A DNA stretch of 37,078 nucleotides from Patescibacteria group bacterium (GTDB lineage: Bacteria > Patescibacteriota > Patescibacteriia > Patescibacteriales > WJLG01): the NCBI GenBank assembly GCA_028716485.1, contig JAQUPS010000004.1, forward strand, positions 1 through 37,078, given 5' to 3'. The translations under genes and the position numbers were made by a program. Position 1 is the stretch's first letter. Every line of letters begins with the position of its first letter. The notes under the pieces were generated by a model. The model saw only the letters and a list, made by a program, of their open reading frames with translations. It ran no database searches and was not told the origin of the DNA. Below, piece by piece: positions 31,902 through 37,078 of the stretch.

Positions 31902-32708
31902 ATGAACAGTTTGCACGCGATTATCCTCGGCGCCGTCCAGGGCTTATCGGAATTTTTGCCGATTTCTTCTTCCGGACATTTGGTTTTGATCCCTTATTTT
32001 TTCGGCTGGAAATATCAGGGCGTGGCCTTTGATGTGGCCTTGCATGCCGGCACGGTCGCCGCCTTACTGATTTATTTTTGGCAAGACTGGCTGAAAATAA
32101 TCAAAAACGGTTTTAGCAAGAAATCCGCTATTCAAGCCGATGCTTCCTGGCCATATCCGCCGAATTTTTTGTGGCAGATAGTCGTAGCTTCCATTCCGGC
32201 GGCAATTCTCGGTTTGGCGCTGGATAAGATCGCCGGGGATATCCGCGCGCCGCTTTTTATCGCTTTTAATTTTGCCTTTTTCGGCTGGCTGCTTTGGTTC
32301 ACCGATAAAAAAGCCAAAGCAAATTTAACTCCGGCGGAGATGACTTATGGCAAGGCTTTCATCGTCGGCTTGTTTCAATCAATCGCTTTGATTCCCGGAG
32401 TTTCCCGTTCCGGCATCACTTTGACCGGCAGCCGGATTATCGGCTTGGCTCGCGCCGAGGCCGCCCGCTTTTCTTTCTTGATCGGCACGCCGGCGATTAT
32501 CGGCGCCTTCTTAGTGGAACTGCCGAAAATAATCAAAGATGATTTAAGTTTGTCTTTTTGGCTGGGCGTGATCGCGGCCGCTATCTTTGGCGTTGCCGCG
32601 ATTAAATTATTAATAGCTTATTTGAAAAAAAGCGATTTTTCTTTGTTCCTGTGGTATCGCCTGACCCTCGCCTTGATCATCGCGATTGTTTTCTTGTTTC
32701 GTCTATAA
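31902..32708 (+). CDS. uppP: undecaprenyl-diphosphatase UppP (BacA)
   Basis: The protein has 268 residues, the usual length, and about eight membrane segments. The first signature, EFLPISSSGH (17-26), and the second, PGVSRSG (165-171), contain the catalytic Glu, His and Arg positions of the BacA family. It dephosphorylates C55-PP to recycle the lipid carrier for peptidoglycan and surface polysaccharides, with the active site facing outside. It is followed by a strong terminator. Its neighbours (transglycosylase, FtsEX, carboxypeptidase) are all wall genes. Confidence 0.96.
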   Translation: MNSLHAIILGAVQGLSEFLPISSSGHLVLIPYFFGWKYQGVAFDVALHAGTVAALLIYFWQDWLKIIKNGFSKKSAIQADASWPYPPNFLWQIVVASIPAAILGLALDKIAGDIRAPLFIAFNFAFFGWLLWFTDKKAKANLTPAEMTYGKAFIVGLFQSIALIPGVSRSGITLTGSRIIGLARAEAARFSFLIGTPAIIGAFLVELPKIIKDDLSLSFWLGVIAAAIFGVAAIKLLIAYLKKSDFSLFLWYRLTLALIIAIVFLFRL

Positions 32709-32711
32709 ATA

Positions 32712-32743
32712 AAAAAACTTCGACCAACGGGTCGAAGTTTTTT
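32712..32743 (+). terminator. rho-independent terminator after uppP
   Basis: ACTTCGACC pairs with GGTCGAAGT around AACG (32726-32729), with an A-run before and a T-run after the stem. Confidence 0.92.
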
Positions 32744-32746
32744 CCG

Positions 32747-32780
32747 CAGAGAGTTGGCAGCTCGCTATCTATGCTCTCTG
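32747..32780 (+). promoter_or_regulatory. inverted repeat upstream of the sigma gene
   Basis: CAGAGAG (32747-32753) and CTCTCTG (32774-32780) form a 7-bp inverted repeat about 32 bases before the -35 box. An operator role is possible but unproven. Confidence 0.35.
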
Positions 32781-32811
32781 ACAGTTGATACGAAGAACGA
32801 TTGGAAAAAGT

Positions 32812-32840
32812 TTCACAAAAGTTTTAAGATGTGCTATATA
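32812..32840 (+). promoter_or_regulatory. sigma-operon promoter, leaderless
   Basis: TTCACA (32812-32817), a 17-base spacer and TGcTATATA (hexamer 32835-32840). Only 6 bases separate the -10 from ATG 32847, so the message would begin at the start codon. The boxes are housekeeping-like, not ECF-like. Confidence 0.72.
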
Positions 32841-32846
32841 TAGCTT

Positions 32847-33419
32847 ATGAGCATTTTAACCGACGAACAATTAGTCGCTGATTACGCCAAAGGCAATGAG
32901 AAATCTTTGGAATTGCTGATTCAAAGGTATTTAACGCGGGTGTATCAATTCGCCTTTAAATATCTGCAAGATAAGGACGAAGCCGAGGACGCGGCGCAGG
33001 AAGTTTTCGTCAAAATCTGGAAAAATGTCCATAAATTCAAGGCGGATTTTAAATTCAAAACCTGGCTTTATGCCATTACTAAGAATGTTTGTCTGGATTG
33101 GCTGAAAAAGAAAAATCGGCCGATTGCCTTTTCCGCGCTGGACGATAAGGATAGCGATTGGGGATTTGCCGATTCTTTAGCCGATAAAACTCCGTCGGTT
33201 TTGGAAACGCTGCAGAGAAACGAAGGAATCAAGGCGCTTAATTTTGCCGTGGAAGAATTGCCGCCGATTTATCAGAGCACGGTTAATTTGCGCTACCAGG
33301 AAGATCTGAAATTCAGGGAAATCGCCGAAGTGCTGCGCGAATCGATCGATACGATAAAAACTCGCCACCGCCGGGCGATCAAATCATTGAAAAATATTTT
33401 TCAGAGAAAGAAATCGTAG
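32847..33419 (+). CDS. ECF-type RNA polymerase sigma factor
   Basis: The protein has 190 residues. Region 2 (about 20-90) has the pattern YLTRVYQFAFKYLQDKDEAEDAAQEVFVKIW and TWLYAITKNVCLDWLKKK. Region 4 (about 130-185) has ELPPIYQSTVNLRYQEDLKFREIAEVL and a helix-turn-helix with TIKTRHRRAIKSLK. No region 1.1 or 3 is present. It heads an operon with membrane proteins and an exporter, as ECF factors often do. The stop TAG lies inside the GGAACGC repeat, so the last residues are encoded by it. Confidence 0.93.
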   Translation: MSILTDEQLVADYAKGNEKSLELLIQRYLTRVYQFAFKYLQDKDEAEDAAQEVFVKIWKNVHKFKADFKFKTWLYAITKNVCLDWLKKKNRPIAFSALDDKDSDWGFADSLADKTPSVLETLQRNEGIKALNFAVEELPPIYQSTVNLRYQEDLKFREIAEVLRESIDTIKTRHRRAIKSLKNIFQRKKS

Positions 33420-33440
33420 GAACGCGATATTCTGCGTTCC
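33411..33440. repeat. 30-nt GGAACGC hairpin repeat (copy 2)
   Basis: It matches 8712-8741 at 28 of 30 bases and overlaps the stop of the sigma gene. GGAACGC/GCGTTCC is a perfect 7-bp stem. Confidence 0.8.
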
Positions 33441-33446
33441 CGTGAT

Positions 33447-33470
33447 GAGCCCGGCGGGGCTCTTTTTTTT
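33447..33470 (+). terminator. terminator or attenuator after the sigma gene
   Basis: GAGCCC (33447-33452)/GGGCTC (33457-33462) with a GGCG loop and eight T. It would reduce read-through into the downstream genes of the cluster. Confidence 0.9.
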
Positions 33471-33514
33471 GGGGTTATTTTGAACCAAAATCAGCGATTA
33501 TTCGTATAAAAAGC

Positions 33515-33910
33515 ATGAGCGAATTACCATCTCCCGATCTGTATGACCGGGTTATCAACCGCATAAACTATGAACATAAGCTTCTTTTGCTAAAAAGAAA
33601 GCTTTTCGGCTATCTGGCCGGTTTCACACTTTCCTTGATTGCTTTTGTCCCGTTATTCGGCAGGCTTCATCAAGACATCGTCCAATCCGCTTTGCCGCAA
33701 TTTTTTTCTCTGATTTTTTCCGATTTTAATAGCGTAATTTCCAATCTGGGCGATTTTTTCTGGCTTATTTTGGAATCGATTCCGGCTGCCTCCGCCGCCC
33801 TGACCTTGCTCGCCTTGACAGCATTTGTTTTCAGCCTGGTAAAAGTTTTTTATTTTTGGAGCGAATTCCACGATTTGCGCCATCTCAAAATGAAACACAT
33901 CAAGATATGA
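33515..33910 (+). CDS. small membrane protein, possible anti-sigma factor
   Basis: The protein has 131 residues. A charged cytoplasmic N-terminus (about 1-28, PSPDLYDRVINRI) is followed by a membrane helix (about 30-50), a short loop and a second hydrophobic region (about 80-113), then a basic tail. Position right after an ECF sigma gene and the cytoplasmic segment before the first helix suggest an anti-sigma role, but no ASD or zinc motif was recognised. Its stop overlaps the next start (ATGA at 33907-33910), indicating translational coupling. Confidence 0.6.
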   Translation: MSELPSPDLYDRVINRINYEHKLLLLKRKLFGYLAGFTLSLIAFVPLFGRLHQDIVQSALPQFFSLIFSDFNSVISNLGDFFWLILESIPAASAALTLLALTAFVFSLVKVFYFWSEFHDLRHLKMKHIKI

Positions 33911-34380
33911 ACATCAAAGAAATCATCAATTCCAAATTATTCCGCGTTATCTTGACTTGGGCCGCCTGCCTGGTGATTTTGGTATTTGTTTTTTCCGCCG
34001 GCGTTTTTGTCGGCCTGGAAAAAGCCAAGTTTTCCTACGGCTGGAGCGAAAATTATTATCGTAATTTCATCGACCCGCGCGGACCGGTTACGACGCCTTT
34101 CGGCGGCCGCAATCCTTTTTGGGATAAGAATTACGTCAATCCGCACGGATTGTTCGGACAGATTATCGAGGTGGATGACGACGGTTTTATTCTGTTGGGG
34201 GCGAATCAGACGGAAATGCCCGTGCAAGTCAATGAACAGACAATAATTAAAAATAGCCGGGATAATTTAAAATTATCCGACCTTAAAATCGGCGAGCAAG
34301 CGGTCGTCATCGGCGCGCCCGGCGAGCAGGGAGAAATTGAGGCCAAATTAATCAGAATTGACGATGGATTTTCACATTAA
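33907..34380 (+). CDS. membrane-anchored DUF5666-like protein
   Basis: The protein has 157 residues from ATG 33907. An in-frame GTG/ATG upstream would overlap the preceding gene more deeply. One membrane helix (about 14-36) is followed by an aromatic, Pro/Gly-rich stretch (about 40-80) and a small beta-barrel (about 83-152). The barrel shows GQIIEVDDDGFIL and TIIKNSRDNLKLSDLKIGEQ, as in DUF5666 domains, which are often found beside ECF sigma factors. It would sit outside the membrane and may sense metal or ligand. The function is not established. Confidence 0.68.
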   Translation: MNIKEIINSKLFRVILTWAACLVILVFVFSAGVFVGLEKAKFSYGWSENYYRNFIDPRGPVTTPFGGRNPFWDKNYVNPHGLFGQIIEVDDDGFILLGANQTEMPVQVNEQTIIKNSRDNLKLSDLKIGEQAVVIGAPGEQGEIEAKLIRIDDGFSH

Positions 34381-34398
34381 TAATCAGTTAAATATTTT

Positions 34399-36315
34399 AT
34401 GAACATTTTTTTCGGCAAAATCAAAAGCGCGATCGCGGCGCACAAAATTATCACCTTTCTGGCCATAATTATTTTAGCCGCCGGCGCTTATTATGGCTAT
34501 CAAAAATTTTTTATCGCCGCTCCGCAAACTCGCTATGTAACTTCACCGATTATCAAGACGACTATTACGGCGGCAGTAACCGGTTCGGGCCAAATTTCCG
34601 AGCTGAACAGCATTGATCTGAAACCGCAAACTTCCGGAACTTTAACCGCTTTGAATGTTAAAAAAGGGGATCAGGTTAAAGCCGGCCAGGTGATTGCCGT
34701 AGTCGATCAGCGCAGCGCCATCGCGTCTATCAGCCAGGCGAAAGCCGCTTTGTCCAACGCGCAGGCTAATTACGATACTTTGATCGCCGGCGCCACCGCT
34801 GTCGATATCAATATCAGCAAAAATAGCGTTGCGCAAGCGGAAAATTCTTACAACAACGCTGTTTTGTCCCAGCAAAACACCATTCAAACCACTGCGACGA
34901 ACGTTGCCCAGGCGCAGAATGCTTTTAACGATTTAGAAGACACCACCAGTACGGCTAACCCGACCAATAAAAGAGGATTGGCGCTCTCGGCGATCGACAA
35001 CACGCTATCAGGCGACCGGAGCGCTTTGGACGCGGAGAATAAAATTTTTATTGATGATAATTTTACGGTAGTTTTCAGCGCGCTCAATTCCAGCTTGGTG
35101 AATAGCGCCAAAGATAGTTATAAAAATGCCGTCACCCTCCTCGGCACGGCCCAAAGCAGTTTAAGCAATGCCAAACTTTATCGATCTGACACCAATGTCG
35201 ATCAAGCGGTTAATGACGCGGTGAATGCCCTGAATGGCGCGCAAACATCTTTGAATATTTGTTATAACGCTTTGCAAAATACGGTTTCGGGAACTAATGT
35301 CACCCAGGCGCAGATCGATTCTTATAAATCCTCGATCAATAGCCAGCTTTCCACGGTCAACGCCGGCGTTACCTCCGTTCAAACAGCCGCCCAGGCTTTT
35401 AAAGACGCCGTGGTGGCCGCGCAAAACGCTTTGGATTCGGCAAAATTAACCGCGCAATCGCAATTGGCTTCGGCCAAGGCTTCGGTGGATTCAACTTATA
35501 ATTCCTGGCAGACCGCCAAAGAGCAACTGGCCAAATTGGTTGCTCCGCCGACCGCGCAGAATGTCAATTCTGATTTGGCCGCTATCGCTTCAGCCAGAAC
35601 CCAATTACAGCAAGCCGTCGATTCTTACAATAATACTATTATCACCGCGCCGTTTGACGGACAGATTGCCGCGGTGACGCCGCAAAAAGGCGATCAGATT
35701 TCGGCCGGCACATCCATCGCCACTTTGATTACCAATCAATACGTGGCGATTATTCCGCTTAACGAAGTTGATGTGGCCAAAGTGAAAACCGGCGATCAGG
35801 TGATTTTGACTTTCGACGCGATTGACGGCTTGAGCCTGACCGGAAAAATTATCGACATTGATACCCTTGGCACAGTCAGCCAGGGCGTCGTGACTTATAA
35901 CGTTAAAATTGGTTTAGATACGCAAGACCCGGCCGTCAAGCCGGGAATGAGCACTTCTGTTTCTATTATTACGGAGGTCAAGACCGATGTTCTGGCGGCG
36001 CCGAACGCGGCAATAAAATCCCAGGGAAATTTATATTACGCGCAGGAACTTGACGCCAAGGGCCAGCCGCAGAATTATCCGGTGCAGGTCGGGATTGCCG
36101 ACGATACCAACACGGAAATTATTTCCGGAGTTAACGAAGGCGATTTGGTGGTGACGCAGACGATTACGGCCGCGGCAGCCAAAACAGCGGCCGGCAGCAC
36201 CGGCTTGAATAGCCTTTTGGGTGGTAGCGCCAATCGCGGCGCCGGCGGGTTCAGCGGTGGCGCAACACTCAGAACCACTACCGGCGGCGGCGCGGCTGCC
36301 GGCAGAGGAAATTAG
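34399..36315 (+). CDS. MacA/HlyD-type adaptor with very long alpha-hairpin
   Basis: The protein has 638 residues. A membrane helix (about 18-36) anchors it. The lipoyl domain is split: first half about 72-105 (SGTLTALNVKKGDQVKAGQ), second half about 414-448 (ITAPFDGQIAAVTPQKGDQ). Between them lie about 300 residues rich in Ala, Asn, Gln, Ser and Thr, much longer than the roughly 100-residue hairpin of MacA. A beta-barrel (about 450-525), a membrane-proximal domain and a Gly-rich tail end the protein. It works with the MacB-type ATPase gene that follows. No outer-membrane partner gene is seen, so the long hairpin may span a thick wall or S-layer instead. That is inference. Confidence 0.85.
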   Translation: MNIFFGKIKSAIAAHKIITFLAIIILAAGAYYGYQKFFIAAPQTRYVTSPIIKTTITAAVTGSGQISELNSIDLKPQTSGTLTALNVKKGDQVKAGQVIAVVDQRSAIASISQAKAALSNAQANYDTLIAGATAVDINISKNSVAQAENSYNNAVLSQQNTIQTTATNVAQAQNAFNDLEDTTSTANPTNKRGLALSAIDNTLSGDRSALDAENKIFIDDNFTVVFSALNSSLVNSAKDSYKNAVTLLGTAQSSLSNAKLYRSDTNVDQAVNDAVNALNGAQTSLNICYNALQNTVSGTNVTQAQIDSYKSSINSQLSTVNAGVTSVQTAAQAFKDAVVAAQNALDSAKLTAQSQLASAKASVDSTYNSWQTAKEQLAKLVAPPTAQNVNSDLAAIASARTQLQQAVDSYNNTIITAPFDGQIAAVTPQKGDQISAGTSIATLITNQYVAIIPLNEVDVAKVKTGDQVILTFDAIDGLSLTGKIIDIDTLGTVSQGVVTYNVKIGLDTQDPAVKPGMSTSVSIITEVKTDVLAAPNAAIKSQGNLYYAQELDAKGQPQNYPVQVGIADDTNTEIISGVNEGDLVVTQTITAAAAKTAAGSTGLNSLLGGSANRGAGGFSGGATLRTTTGGGAAAGRGN

Positions 36316-36413
36316 TCAACCATTTTATATCTATTCGCATGTTTCCAATTCGCATTTAACGGTTTTTAGAATAGTGAATTTAACATTGCCCGCGCAAGCC
36401 GGCAAGAACAGTC

Positions 36414-37078
36414 ATGATTGAATGTAAAAATATTTATAAAAATTATGAAAACGGCGGCGTTGTCACCGAGGTTTTGAAAGACATCTCTTTTAAAGTCAAA
36501 GACGGCGAGTTCGTGGCGATCATGGGTCCGTCCGGTTCGGGAAAATCCACGCTGATGCATATCATCGGCGCCCTGGACACGCCGACTAAAGGGCAATATT
36601 TGTTGGACGGAATCGATGTTTCCACTTTGTCCGACGACAAATTGGCGGCAATCAGGAATTCTAAGATCGGCTTTGTTTTCCAAGCTTTTAATTTGCTGGC
36701 TCGCGCCACGGTTTTGCGCAATGTCGCCTTGCCGCTGATTTATGCCAATCTGGAAAAAACCAAGCGGGAAGAAATCGCCCGGCATGCCTTGGCGCAAGCC
36801 GGTTTGGACGAGGAGCATTTTTATCATTTATCCAATCAATTGTCCGGCGGTCAGATGCAGCGCGTGGCCATCGCCCGCTCGCTGGTGAACAATCCTTCGA
36901 TACTCTTGGCTGACGAGCCGACCGGCAATCTTGATTCCAAAACCGGCGATGTCGTGCTGGGAACTTTCCAGGAGCTGAATAAAAAAGGCCGGACGATTAT
37001 CTTGATCACCCACGAACCTTACGTGGCCGAACATGCCGACCGGATTATTTTTATCAAGGATGGAAAAATTATCAGCGA
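36414..37078 (+). CDS. MacB-type ABC ATPase, 3' truncated
   Basis: ATG 36414 opens a frame that runs to the window edge without a stop (221 codons). Walker [11 protein letters not shown]-loop [10 protein letters not shown], signature LSGGQMQR, Walker [17 protein letters not shown] and the H-loop THEP are all present. The sequence is that of LolD/MacB-type exporter ATPases and reaches nearly the end of a typical 225-230-residue protein. A permease gene is expected immediately to the right. It starts 98 bases after the adaptor gene and likely belongs to the same operon. Confidence 0.93.
   Translation, partial: MIECKNIYKNYENGGVVTEVLKDISFKVKDGEFVAIMGPSGSGKSTLMHIIGALDTPTKGQYLLDGIDVSTLSDDKLAAIRNSKIGFVFQAFNLLARATVLRNVALPLIYANLEKTKREEIARHALAQAGLDEEHFYHLSNQLSGGQMQRVAIARSLVNNPSILLADEPTGNLDSKTGDVVLGTFQELNKKGRTIILITHEPYVAEHADRIIFIKDGKIIS

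Noticed and set aside
33419-33440. GGAAC in the repeat as an ECF -35 box
   Set aside because: It lies at gene ends, is palindromic, and no matching -10 or gene start follows at the right distance.
1-37078. Alternative genetic code with TGA as an amino acid
   Set aside because: TGA ends several genes at sensible places (for example 6830-6832, 17167-17169 and 33908-33910) and is not found inside conserved domains.

Overview
The window looks like a piece of a Candidate Phyla Radiation (Patescibacteria, Parcubacteria-like) chromosome. The reasons are many large secreted or membrane-anchored proteins of low-complexity beta-domain type, few Shine-Dalgarno sites, standard stop usage including TGA, a monoderm-type wall and division gene set, and intergenic gaps packed with small palindromic repeats. 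Assignment to a lineage is inference. No rRNA, CRISPR array, phage or transposase gene was seen. All protein genes but one (17306-17827) run on the + strand.

Layout. 1-5412: two surface proteins, the first cut by the left edge, built of fibronectin/Ig-like beta domains. 5513-9398: an ABC exporter (ATPase with a duplicated C-terminal extension, MacB-type permease), a small anchored protein and a degenerate FAM173-like methyltransferase. 9578-18654: an envelope cluster with a 16-cysteine surface protein, a DUF916-like membrane protein, a dockerin-bearing protein, two anchored cohesin proteins, a secreted cohesin protein on the other strand and a very Cys-rich lipoprotein. 18781-22824: an N-terminally anchored protein coupled to a TraD/VirD4-type ATPase with a zinc ribbon, then a DUF1361 membrane protein. 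23099-32708: envelope and division genes (membrane GT2 glycosyltransferase, FtsB/DivIC-like protein, RlpA-like/D,D-carboxypeptidase fusion, FtsE, FtsX, coiled-coil lytic transglycosylase, UppP), with a 3-methyladenine DNA glycosylase, two tRNAs and a 53-residue membrane protein between them. 32847-37078: an ECF sigma operon carrying a small membrane protein, a DUF5666-like protein, a MacA-type adaptor with a very long hairpin and a MacB-type ATPase cut by the right edge.

How it works together. The dockerin and cohesin proteins suggest a non-catalytic, calcium-dependent surface assembly. The division block suggests FtsEX controlling the neighbouring coiled-coil transglycosylase. The sigma operon looks like an envelope-responsive exporter unit.

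The most unusual content lies in the repeats. (1) Nearly every gap holds an inverted repeat whose arms are built of degenerate 7-nt words, with a different word theme at each locus. (2) A 47-51-nt two-hairpin REP-like element occurs three times, twice in frame inside the DNA glycosylase gene and once between ftsE and ftsX. (3) Further hairpin families are present: a 29-nt stem-T-stem hairpin, a 30-nt GGAACGC hairpin overlapping stop codons, and a 139-nt fold-back element. Promoters in the window mostly carry an extended -10 (TGnTATAAT), and two of them would give leaderless messages.
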